Of a stretch of DNA of 11,006 bases, positions 1 to 7,100 are shown in pieces. The first letter of the stretch is position 1. Each line of letters starts with the position of its first letter. A model generated the notes under the pieces. The model ran no database searches. It was given only the letters and a program-made list of their open reading frames with translations, and was not told the origin of the DNA. The translations under genes were made by a program, and so were the position numbers. The DNA is from JAKIWV01 sp049800095 (GTDB lineage Archaea > Thermoplasmatota > Thermoplasmata > Lutacidiplasmatales > UBA184), in the NCBI GenBank assembly GCA_049800095.1, contig JBARJD010000088.1, forward strand, positions 1 through 11,006. The letters run 5' to 3'.

Positions 1-577
1 GGCTTTGGAGGACACGGATATAGTGCGGCAGCGGGAATTCCTTCCGGCCCGACCGCATGAATCCCCCCGAGAATGAGATGGCCAGTCCCGGGATAGAGGC
101 CGGCACCCACGGATCTCCCGGAATCGATGGCTGACCGACAGGTTCCTGCTTACCTACGGCCGACGGCGTTGGCGGCGTCGGCGCCGGACTGGCCGTGTCC
201 GTTCGAATGGGCTCCGGGACGTCATCGGGTGGAGGAGAGACCTTGGCGTCGGGGTCGGTGACCCTCGCGTGGATGACTCGCACAAAGTCGTCGATGTCTT
301 TCGAGGGGGAGGGACGGAGGCCTCGTCGCATCCGGAACCGGTCGAGGGCCCCCATGAGCTCGGGGCTGGGAGATCGGAAGCTCCTCCGGCTCTCGCCATC
401 GAGGAACACCAGCAGCGCATGACCCTCGGAGTCGCGGTAGAGCCTCAAGCCCGCATGGAGCACGAGCTCGTGATAGAGCACGTGAGCCGGTGGACCGCCG
501 AGTGCACTGATCGGGGGGACCCACTCTCCCGTCTGGTGCTCGATGAGCTCGCGAATGCGTACCTCGTCTGCCTCCAT
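1..577 (-). CDS. Unrecognised protein, N-terminal 192 residues (runs off left edge)
   Basis: Reading the minus strand from the ATG at 577-575 gives 192 codons with no stop before the window edge, so the C-terminus is missing. The first ~115 residues look like a folded, charged domain: MEADEVRIRELIEHQ, then VLYHELVLHAGLRLYRDSEG, and later DIDDFVRVIHARVTDPD. A low-complexity Pro-rich linker follows at about residues 117-170 (many P, T, A). The stretch AGLRLYRDSEGHALLVFLDG faintly recalls the N-terminal region of prophage-type primase/helicase proteins (AxLFHDPDGEAY...VDGH), but this is from memory, weak, and not a basis for naming it. Start choice: the first ATG; the preceding GGGAAGTGGGATC is only a poor Shine-Dalgarno match, and a leaderless start is possible. 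It is transcribed divergently from the MarR gene. Codon use is GC-rich like its neighbours, and the overlapping frames look far less protein-like. Confidence 0.72.
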   Translation of the reverse strand, partial: MEADEVRIRELIEHQTGEWVPPISALGGPPAHVLYHELVLHAGLRLYRDSEGHALLVFLDGESRRSFRSPSPELMGALDRFRMRRGLRPSPSKDIDDFVRVIHARVTDPDAKVSPPPDDVPEPIRTDTASPAPTPPTPSAVGKQEPVGQPSIPGDPWVPASIPGLAISFSGGFMRSGRKEFPLPHYIRVLQS

Positions 578-621
578 GATCCCACTTCCCCGTCTGGTCC
601 CGATAGGAGCTCTGCTCTTTC

Positions 622-638
622 GCGAGGAGGTTCCTCGC
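622..638. promoter_or_regulatory. Perfect 7-bp inverted repeat in divergent spacer
   Basis: GCGAGGA-GGT-TCCTCGC is a perfect inverted repeat with a 3-nt centre. It lies 45 bp upstream of the left-edge gene's ATG, in the spacer shared with the MarR gene. It could be a protein-binding palindrome or an RNA hairpin; the sequence alone does not decide. Confidence 0.35.
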
Positions 639-704
639 TATGCCCACCCTCGATGGCCGGTTGAACGGGTTTAGTTCTTTGCTCCGCTAGGAAACCGGCG
701 ACGG

Positions 705-730
705 GGGGGTCCGAGCGTGTCCGGACCCCC
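705..730. promoter_or_regulatory. Perfect 9-bp inverted repeat upstream of MarR gene
   Basis: GGGGGTCCG (705-713) and CGGACCCCC (722-730) are perfect reverse complements separated by 8 nt, ending 51 bp before the MarR start codon. MarR proteins commonly repress their own genes through palindromes near the promoter, so this is a candidate autoregulatory operator. It could instead form a hairpin in the leader. No convincing TATA box was seen for this gene; the only AT-rich patch is around 670-680. Confidence 0.4.
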
Positions 731-781
731 GGGGGGCGCAACACGGATACATCCCGGCTCAGTTCGCCCGAGGGGGACCCT

Positions 782-1249
782 ATGCCCGATGTCGTGACCG
801 AATACGTCGACGTTCTCGAATCTCTGATTGTCGGCTTCGCGCAAGGGGCGCGTTCGATCTTGCGGAAGAACAAGCTCACGGCGGTGCAATTCCTCGTTCT
901 CCAGTGGGCGTCCGTCGAGGGTCCCGCGACCATGACCGCCCTCGCGAGATTTCTCGGAGTGAAACCGCAGTCCGTCACCTCCGTCATCGACTCTTTGGTG
1001 CGGCGCGGGTGGATCGAACGCACCCACGGGCGGGCCGACCGCCGGCAAACGATCCTACAGCTCTCGCCCGAAGCGGTCCGGCTCATGGCGGAGTTTCGAG
1101 GAGCTCACCTGCGTCGTCTCAAGACCGCGCTCCGGAGGATCCCCCCGAGGGAACTGGCCCACGCCACCCGAGCGCTCCGCGTCACGGAACGGACCCTGGT
1201 CGATTCTTTCGAGGGTTCGTCCACCGTTCGGCCGGTCCCGGCGGGGTGA
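782..1249 (+). CDS. MarR-family winged-helix transcriptional regulator
   Basis: A 155-residue protein, the usual MarR length. An N-terminal helical dimerisation segment (about 1-35) leads into a winged helix-turn-helix. Residues 50-78 (TMTALARFLGVKPQSVTSVI then DSLVRRGWIER) form the helix-turn-helix, and residues 79-95 with DRRQT at 86-90 form the wing, matching the family DRR signature. A C-terminal helix region (about 100-142) completes the dimer interface. These proteins bind palindromic DNA as dimers and usually release it when they sense phenolic or lipophilic compounds or oxidants. The gene lies 128 bp upstream of a same-strand multidrug-type exporter, the classic MarR-efflux arrangement, so it probably controls that transporter and itself. 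The ATG at 782 is preceded by a G-rich but not canonical ribosome binding region. No cysteine is present, which argues against thiol-based redox sensing. Family assignment is firm; ligand and targets are inferred. Confidence 0.93.
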   Translation: MPDVVTEYVDVLESLIVGFAQGARSILRKNKLTAVQFLVLQWASVEGPATMTALARFLGVKPQSVTSVIDSLVRRGWIERTHGRADRRQTILQLSPEAVRLMAEFRGAHLRRLKTALRRIPPRELAHATRALRVTERTLVDSFEGSSTVRPVPAG

Positions 1250-1281
1250 TCCCGGCTCCGCGCGGCGGGTTCGCCCGCAAT

Positions 1282-1298
1282 CGAAACTCTAAATATAA
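1282..1298 (+). promoter_or_regulatory. Archaeal promoter (BRE/TATA) of the efflux gene
   Basis: CGAAAC (1282-1287) followed by TAAATATAA (1290-1298) stands out as an AT-rich island in very GC-rich DNA and fits a purine-rich BRE plus TATA box. Transcription would begin near 1320, leaving a leader of about 55 nt before the GTG start, which is preceded by a Shine-Dalgarno-like GGAG at 1368-1371. Confidence 0.6.
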
Positions 1299-1325
1299 TC
1301 AGCAATAGCTGAGCATCTGATATGC
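1299..1325. promoter_or_regulatory. Candidate MarR operator: two adjacent palindromes
   Basis: TCAGC-AATA-GCTGA (1299-1312) is a perfect inverted repeat, immediately followed by GCAT-CTGAT-ATGC (1313-1325). The outer elements ATCAG and CTGAT also form a longer inverted repeat spanning both (1298-1302 and 1317-1321). The cluster abuts the TATA box and covers the predicted start site, the position where a repressor would block polymerase recruitment in archaea. Assignment to the adjacent MarR protein is inferred from position. Confidence 0.5.
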
Positions 1326-1377
1326 GGAACGGACCCGACATCGACCGACCGACGCCCCCGATGCCCCGGAGCTCCGC

Positions 1378-2994
1378 GTGAGCGACACGGGCCTCCCGGA
1401 GGCCGGGCCCCTTCTGCCACCCCCCACGGATGCGGTGCCGCAGTTCCCGAAGCTCGAATTTGAACTCGCGATCACGGTCGGGATCCTCCTAGCCCTTCTG
1501 ATGGGCGCCCTCGACCAGTTCGTCGCGTTGACCGCGTTGCCCACGATCCTGACCCAGTTTCACACTCCGACGAGCGGGACGTTTGTGATCAGCGCCTACG
1601 TCATCGCCTCGACGACCAGCATCCCAATCTTCGCCAAATTGTCGGACCTTTGGAGCCGCCGGAACGTCTTCCTGGGCGGTCTCGCCGTGTTCATCGTCGG
1701 CTCGATCCTGTCCGGGCTGAGTCAGAACCTCCCCGAACTGATCGCCTTCCGGGCCGTCCAGGGGTTCGGAAGCGGCGGATTCTTCCCGGTCGGGATCGCC
1801 ATCATTGCCGTGGTGTTCCCACCGGAGACCCGGGCTCGCGTCATCGGACTCCTGTCCGGAGTCTTCGGCATCGCCGTCGTGGCCGGGCCGCTGGTCGGCA
1901 GCACGATCCTGACCTACACGACCTGGCGATGGGTCTTCTATGTGAACATTCCCTTCGGGGCTCTCGGATTCGTTCTCATCGCGGCGACCCTCGGGCCGCT
2001 GCGTCCCCTCCTCGTTCGGAAGTTCGACGTGCTCGGCACGGCCCTCCTCGCGGGATGGGTGGGCGCCATCATGTTCCCACTCTATCAGATCGCGGACAGC
2101 GGGTGGACCTGGACGGAGCCGCGGGTTCTGGTCCTGCTCGGAGTCGGGGGAATCCTGATCGTGGCGTTTGTGCTCTGGGAGCTCCGAGCGAAGAACCCAT
2201 TGGTCCCCCTCCGGCTCCTGGCCCACCGTGTCATGGCCGCCGGAGGAGGCTCGACCTACTTCATCGGCATGGTGTTCTTCCCGGTCGCGACGTTCCTGTC
2301 GTTGGTGGTGGGCGTCGCTCTCGTTCCGACGGGCACCAGTTCGGCCGATACGGTTCGGGACATCTTGTACTTCCTTGTGCTCCCCCTCGTGGTCGGGGCC
2401 GCTCTGGGCGGACAGCTCCTGGTCCGGCTCTCGTATCGGACGGTGGCGGCCATCGGCCTGCTCATCGGGATCGTCGGCCTGGCCGGTCTGACCACCATTT
2501 CCGGGAGCACCGCGCTCTGGGTGTTCCGGTTCGGGTTTGTTCCGGTCGGAGGCATCATCCTTCCGCTGCTTCCGCTCGGCTTCGGGATCGGGCTGACGTT
2601 TCCGGTGTTCTTGCTCGCGGCCCAGAACCAGGTGAACCTCGCCGACGTCGGGGAAGCCGGGGGGCTCATCCAGTTCCTCCAATCCCTGGGGGGCGCGGTC
2701 GGCCTGTCGGTTCTCGCCTCCTTCCAGCTCACCCAATTCACCGCGCTGGACCCTTCTCCCAGCCCCGCCTGCGCGTCGGTCCCGCCGCCCTTCCCGTTGT
2801 GCGCGGAGTACCTCGAGAAGTTCAAGGGCGCCCTCATCACCTCGTACGACCAAACCTTCACCGTTATGCTGGGGCTCCTCGTCCTCGCCTTCGTATTCGT
2901 CCTCTTCCTCGTGGGACGGTTGCCCAAGCCCGCGCCCAAGGTCTCGATGCCAGCGGCCGGCGACTCGCCCCTCTTCCCTCCGACGCCGCCTTAG
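1378..2994 (+). CDS. MFS multidrug exporter, DHA2 (EmrB/QacA-like) family
   Basis: A 538-residue polytopic membrane protein, the size of the 14-helix drug/H+ antiporters. TM1 (about 28-50) contains GALDQFVALTALPTI, with Asp46 in the LDxTVVNVALP-like motif. Loop 2-3 has motif A as FAKLSDLWSRRNV (about 85-97). TM5 carries the exporter motif C (GVFGIAVVAGPLVGS, 161-175), followed by the DHA2 hallmark TWRWVFYVNIPFG (182-194). More helices continue to a C-terminal helix near residues 500-520 and a short Pro-rich tail. A ~35-residue insert before the last helix contains paired cysteines (ACASV...LCAEY). It probably exports lipophilic toxicants or drugs from the cytoplasm in exchange for protons. 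The start is GTG at 1378, with GGAG six nt upstream; the nearby ATGs (1322, 1361) are out of frame. It is probably repressed by the adjacent MarR protein. Substrate cannot be read from sequence. Confidence 0.93.
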   Translation: MSDTGLPEAGPLLPPPTDAVPQFPKLEFELAITVGILLALLMGALDQFVALTALPTILTQFHTPTSGTFVISAYVIASTTSIPIFAKLSDLWSRRNVFLGGLAVFIVGSILSGLSQNLPELIAFRAVQGFGSGGFFPVGIAIIAVVFPPETRARVIGLLSGVFGIAVVAGPLVGSTILTYTTWRWVFYVNIPFGALGFVLIAATLGPLRPLLVRKFDVLGTALLAGWVGAIMFPLYQIADSGWTWTEPRVLVLLGVGGILIVAFVLWELRAKNPLVPLRLLAHRVMAAGGGSTYFIGMVFFPVATFLSLVVGVALVPTGTSSADTVRDILYFLVLPLVVGAALGGQLLVRLSYRTVAAIGLLIGIVGLAGLTTISGSTALWVFRFGFVPVGGIILPLLPLGFGIGLTFPVFLLAAQNQVNLADVGEAGGLIQFLQSLGGAVGLSVLASFQLTQFTALDPSPSPACASVPPPFPLCAEYLEKFKGALITSYDQTFTVMLGLLVLAFVFVLFLVGRLPKPAPKVSMPAAGDSPLFPPTPP

Positions 2995-3080
2995 CGATTC
3001 CACGCGTCCGTTGGGCGACTCGACCGTCTCGTCCAGTAGACGCGGGGCACCTTCTTGTCGCCTCCTCGCTCCCTTCGGGT

Positions 3081-3097
3081 GCGCACTTCGAGTGTGC
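3081..3097 (+). other. Small hairpin between efflux gene and next gene
   Basis: GCGCACT-TCG-AGTGTGC forms a 7-bp stem with one G-U pair, 86 nt after the efflux stop codon. No U-tract follows, so it is not a typical archaeal terminator. It might be a processing or 3'-end-stabilising element, or chance. Confidence 0.25.
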
Positions 3098-3101
3098 GAC
3101 G

Positions 3102-3110
3102 TTCATATGG
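3102..3110 (+). promoter_or_regulatory. Possible TATA box for the small membrane protein
   Basis: TTCATATGG is centred 26 bp before the ATG at 3132, the spacing expected for a leaderless archaeal transcript. A GGAG at 3118-3121, ten nt before the same ATG, is an alternative signal that would only matter on a longer transcript from the efflux gene. Confidence 0.35.
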
Positions 3111-3131
3111 TAGAGTCGGAGTTTGCGACCG

Positions 3132-3401
3132 ATGACAGCGAATCCGGTTACCGGAGCGAACTCGTTTCACTACGAACGATACGACTTGCTCGGCCGCCTG
3201 CGCCGCCGGCTCCTCGCCTCGATCGCGGCCACCGTCGGCTGGCTCAGCCTAATCCTCCTCTACCTGGCCTTCGGGGCGCAGCACTTCAATCTCTTCCAAG
3301 ACATCGTCGTGGTGGTCGTTTCGCTCTTGGTGCTGGCGGGGTTCCTGCTCGGAGCGTGGATCTCCTTCGGACTCCGGTTCATCGACCACTGGTCCGACTG
3401 A
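3132..3401 (+). CDS. Small two-helix membrane protein, unknown function
   Basis: An 89-residue protein beginning MTANPVTGANSFHYERYDLL. A basic juxtamembrane segment (GRLRRRL) leads into TM1 (about residues 28-48, ASIAATVGWLSLILLYLAFG). A short loop (AQHFNLFQ) precedes TM2 (about 56-80, rich in V, L, G) and a short tail ending HWSD. The positive-inside rule puts the N-terminus in the cytoplasm, making a hairpin with both ends inside. I do not recognise a named family, though small HYERYD...LFQ proteins seem familiar from related archaeal genomes. The ATG at 3132 was preferred over a TTG at 3123 because both the possible TATA spacing and the GGAG at 3118-3121 fit the ATG better. It follows the efflux gene on the same strand by 137 bp and could be cotranscribed, but a role in efflux is not shown. 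Confidence 0.75.
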   Translation: MTANPVTGANSFHYERYDLLGRLRRRLLASIAATVGWLSLILLYLAFGAQHFNLFQDIVVVVVSLLVLAGFLLGAWISFGLRFIDHWSD

Positions 3402-3425
3402 GCCCGGGAAGCGGGACCCGAGCGC

Positions 3426-3836
3426 TTAGGCGAACTCTCCGACGGAGTGGAGGAACTTCACCACGTAGCCGTCGGGGTCGTTGAGGGTGAACGCGGTCCC
3501 GTACGGCCACTTCCGAAGACGGGACTCGATCTTCGCCTTGGCCCTCCGGGCCCGGGCGTAGACGCCGGCCACGTTGCGGAGCTCCACATTCACGATGACC
3601 CCGGCCCCGAGGGGCGTGCTCACCCACTTGTCGTAGCCGGGATACTCGCCGCTCCGGCCCCACCGTGTGATCCTGCCGAGCGCGAAGACGGCATCACCAA
3701 TCCCAACGCCGGCGTAGGCCAGTCGGCCGTCGTCAGCCTTCCATTTCCACCGAAGGGTGAAGCCCAGCGAGCGGTAGAACGCGACGGACCGGTCGACGTC
3801 CTTGACGTTGAACATGACGCTGAGGAGTGCCTTCAT
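3426..3836 (-). CDS. VOC-superfamily (glyoxalase/bleomycin-resistance fold) protein
   Basis: A 136-residue protein, the typical length of a single VOC domain made of two beta-alpha-beta-beta-beta modules. Module 1 holds NVKDVDRSVAFYRSLGF (10-26), the classic VOC opening. Module 2 holds VELRNVAGVYARARRAKAKI (about 84-103) and ends in the family motif FTLNDPDGYVVKF (116-128). In metal-dependent members this last motif carries a metal-binding Glu (DPDGNxxE). Here the equivalent residue is Lys127, so ordinary glyoxalase I-type metal catalysis is doubtful, and a ligand-binding or resistance-type role is as likely. The reading frame extends upstream to a GTG at 3875, but the domain begins exactly at the ATG at 3836, and the upstream residues (MRGAQRGKWGARG) look non-domain. 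A GAGG lies only one nt before the ATG, too close for a normal Shine-Dalgarno. It converges on the small membrane gene with a 24-bp gap. Substrate unknown. Confidence 0.87.
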   Translation of the reverse strand: MKALLSVMFNVKDVDRSVAFYRSLGFTLRWKWKADDGRLAYAGVGIGDAVFALGRITRWGRSGEYPGYDKWVSTPLGAGVIVNVELRNVAGVYARARRAKAKIESRLRKWPYGTAFTLNDPDGYVVKFLHSVGEFA

Positions 3837-3896
3837 GCCTCGAGCGCCCCACTTCCCACGCTGGGCCCCTCGCACGAGTTGCCGTGACGGCCCGTA

Positions 3897-4133
3897 CTAG
3901 GCACGAAGGTGGGCGACGTTGGCCGACGCATAGGCCTCTTTCTCTTGGTCGGTCAGCTCCCGCATGTGGACGGACACGGTGAGCGTCCCCGACATCTGGA
4001 TGGACAGGTGCGTCCCGGGCAGGCTGAGCGTCATCCCCTCGAGACGGACCTCGAGTTCGCTATGCTGGTCCTTCAGTGCCTCGATCAGCCCTTCCACGGC
4101 GCCTCGGTTGGTCATCGTGCCTGCTCCGCTCAT
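3897..4133 (-). CDS. Unrecognised 78-residue cytoplasmic protein
   Basis: A small soluble protein without signal peptide or membrane segment. Residues 11-25 (GAVEGLIEALKDQHS) look helical. Residues 26-57 alternate hydrophobic and polar residues (LEVRLEGMTLSLPGTHLSIQ, then MSGTLTVSVHM), suggesting three or four beta strands. A second helix follows (RELTDQEKEAYASANVAHLR). The regular amphipathic pattern supports a real protein. I do not recognise the family and assign no function. The ATG at 4133 is preceded by GGTGG at five nt. An internal ATG at 4115, with GGAG about eight nt upstream, is an equally possible start, and the frame itself opens farther up at a GTG at 4202. The gene begins 65 nt after the stop of the beta-helix gene and ends 60 nt before the VOC gene, all on one strand, so cotranscription is possible. 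Confidence 0.62.
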   Translation of the reverse strand: MSGAGTMTNRGAVEGLIEALKDQHSELEVRLEGMTLSLPGTHLSIQMSGTLTVSVHMRELTDQEKEAYASANVAHLRA

Positions 4134-4198
4134 CGTTCCACCGGAGAGGGGTACGCTGCGCTGGGATTTCAACTTCGCGCGGCGAACGGGCGCGGGGC

Positions 4199-7100
4199 TC
4201 ACGACGGGCCCGGAGGCGGGGGAGGCGGCGGAAGCGGCGTGGAGGGCCCTTCAGGGGGCCGATCTCCGCGGCGGTTCCGGATCGCCAGGACCCACCCGAC
4301 CGCCGCCAGGACCGCGAGAACCCCTATCACCGCGAGATAGGGGAGAAGGTCCGCAGTCGACGGCGCCTTGCTTCCCGGGGTGGGAAGGCGGATCGATGAA
4401 TTCGCCACGAACTCGATGTACGAAGTCACGGGCCCTCCCGACACGGACCAGGACCCGCCCACCGCCGTCGGGGTGAAGCCGGACACGGGGTTCACGGTGT
4501 ACGTGTACGACCCGTTGGCCAACGCGAGCACGAGGGAACTGCCCGTCGCGGTCGACCGGTTGAGCCCGACCGTCACCCCCCAGGACGTCCCGCTCGCGAG
4601 GCCGGATTGCACCACGGTGACCGCGAAGGTGTACACGACGAAGGTCAGCGCGACGGTCTCGGAGCCTCCCTTGAGCGTGACGTGTCCGTTTGCCGGCGTC
4701 ACCGAGTAGCCGGGGACGGGGGTGACCGAGTAGCTGTAGGTGGAATTGGCGAGGTTCACCACGAGGCTTCCGGCGCTGCTCACGTGCGCCGAGCCGCTCA
4801 CCGACACCTCCCAACTCGTTCCCGCGGGCAACCCGCTTTCGGTAAACGTCAGCGGGAACGTCGGGATTGCGAAGGTAACGTCGACCACGATCAGTCCGGC
4901 CCCTAGGATTCCACTGCCGTGGGCCGGAGTAGCGGAATAGTTGCCCACGGTGGCGATCGAATAGACGTAGGGGGTCTGCACCCCGAGCGTCGAGCTTACG
5001 GTCATCGCGAGGCCGGTCGTGCTATAGGTCGTGCTGTTGAAGACGACGCTCCAGGGCGTCCCGGACGGAAGCCCACTCTCTACGAACAGGGCCGCATGGT
5101 CGGCCCACGCGGTCATGAGAGGATAGTGGTCGATGTCCGACTCGTCCAGCACGAACGGAGTGTCCCCGATGCCATCGGGCCCCGGAATGTTCTGGTCCGG
5201 TCCGCTGAACTCGTCGACTCCGGTATAGTTGCTCCAGAAGTTCCCGCCAGTCGGGTACCCGTCGTCCCACGCCAGGACCGGGCTGTCCTCGATCTGCCAG
5301 GAGGCGTCGGAGAGGAAGTCGTTGTGGTAGTTCAGGGACGCGACGGGTCCGTCGAAGTACAGCGAGACGTTGTCCTGATGGAAACTGTTGCCCACGACCG
5401 TTCCAGTCGACATACCCTCGACCTCGACCGCGACATCGTCGTCGAGGAACGTATTGTCGGTGATCGTGTATCCGTAGACCTCCCCGAGGACAACGTCCGT
5501 GAGGTCGGCCGAGGAGTCGCCGGAGAAATTGTTCCCGTCGAGGACGAGCCCTTCGACCTCGCTGATGTCGGGGCCGCCGTCCTGGTCGTTCCCGGCCTGA
5601 TTGTCGGCGAGGACGACGTTCGTGCCCCCCGAAATGAAGAACGGGTACGAATCGTTGATCAGGGTGTTGCCCGTGACCACGAGACCCTCGGGGGAGCCCG
5701 CGAAGATTCCGTTCTCCCCGATGTTGTCGAACGTGCTTCCCGTGATCGATACTCCGTCCGGTGCGTTCAGGACGATCCCGTTTTCCTGGTCTCCAGTGAA
5801 GATGGAGTCGTGGACGGTAAGGTTTGTCACGTCGAACGTCGAGATCCCGTCGCCCGCGGCGTCGGAGACGTCGGTGTTCGCGATGGAGACCTGCTGATCG
5901 AGGTCGAGGGAGATTCCATCTCCCGCGCCCGAGTAGGTAAGGTTCGAGTCGACGATCTGGATCCCCGCCGAGCCGGTGTCGGTGAACGGCGAGTCCGTCC
6001 ACTCGAGTGAGTCGTTGACTAAGGAGGAGTCGTTGGAGTCGAATGTCTCGACCCCCACGAGGGCGGGTTGCCCGGGGGTACCCGAGAGGTTGCTCGACGA
6101 GATGGTGAGCCCTTGCGTCGAACCGGCCTGGACCGCGTAATCGATCGGGAAGCCGGGCGTGGGTTGGATGCGGCTGTCGGTGATCGTAATGTCCGAATCT
6201 CCGTCCAAGTACACTCCGGCAATCTGCGTGCCGCTCAGGTTGCTGTCTTCCACCATCACGTCTCGAGTGCCGTCGGTGAGGTTCAGCGCGTAATTTGCCC
6301 GAGGCGCTGTCGAGTTCTGCCATAGGATCGTCGAGGTCTGCTGCGCGACCAGGCCGTTGTTCCCTCCCCCGAGGTCCGATCCAATGATCGTCAGGTCGGA
6401 GGTCTCGTCGGCGTTCACGCCGGTGGCCCCGCTGACGAGATCCGAGTTCTCGATCAGCACCCCGGCGCTGTCCAGGTCATCGACCCCGACGGCGCTCCCG
6501 GAGAAATTGTCCTCCGCGAAGGTAATGCCGACATCGTTGCTGACGTAGGCCCCCTCGTCGCCGGCGCCGAGGGCGGTCGAGTCCACGATGGCGATGCCGT
6601 CAGACCCCTCCAAGCTGTAGGCTTCATCCGTCCCGGCACTCACCGTATTGTTCCAGAAAGTCAGGTTCCCTGAGTTTGCGACGTACACCGGTTCAAGGTT
6701 GGCCGTCAGGTTGTTCTCGGAGATGTTCCCGAACGCCACCATGTCAAAATTCAAGGCGTCATCTCCGCCCGGGGAGTTGAACCGGTTTCCGTGGATCTGG
6801 AATGAGCTTACGTACTCGAGGACCAACGCGTCGCCGACCGCGTGAGAGAAATCATTCCCCACGAGGGCGAGGCTGGAGTCCGTCGTCGCCTCTGCTCCGC
6901 CGAACTGAGTAAAGTTGTTGCCGGTGAACGCCACCAACGCGGAGGAATCGATTTCGACACCGCCGGTCGCCAGTCCGTAGTTGTCAAAGACGGTCACCGA
7001 AGTCGATTCGTCTACGTAAACCGCTTCCCCCGTCGTCGACTCAGTGTTGTTGCCTACGGTGACGTTCGTCGAATCGGCGATCGTGATCGCAGTCCCCGCG

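Noticed and set aside
445..1086. 213-residue minus-strand frame overlapping the MarR gene
   Set aside because: Ser/Arg-rich, no motif, opposite a clear MarR gene and overlapping the left-edge gene; treated as chance.
1489..3003. 504-residue minus-strand open frame opposite the efflux gene
   Set aside because: It is extremely rich in E, R, D, G and Q with no domain signature, as expected from the antisense of a GC-rich membrane-protein gene; the plus strand has clear MFS motifs.
1650..3113. 487-residue plus-strand frame overlapping the efflux gene
   Set aside because: Arg/Gly/His/Pro-rich shifted-frame translation without helices or motifs; a shadow of the MFS gene.
3402..3425. Possible bidirectional terminator between convergent genes
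   Set aside because: GC-rich with no U-tract in either direction and no convincing stem, so no terminator was called.
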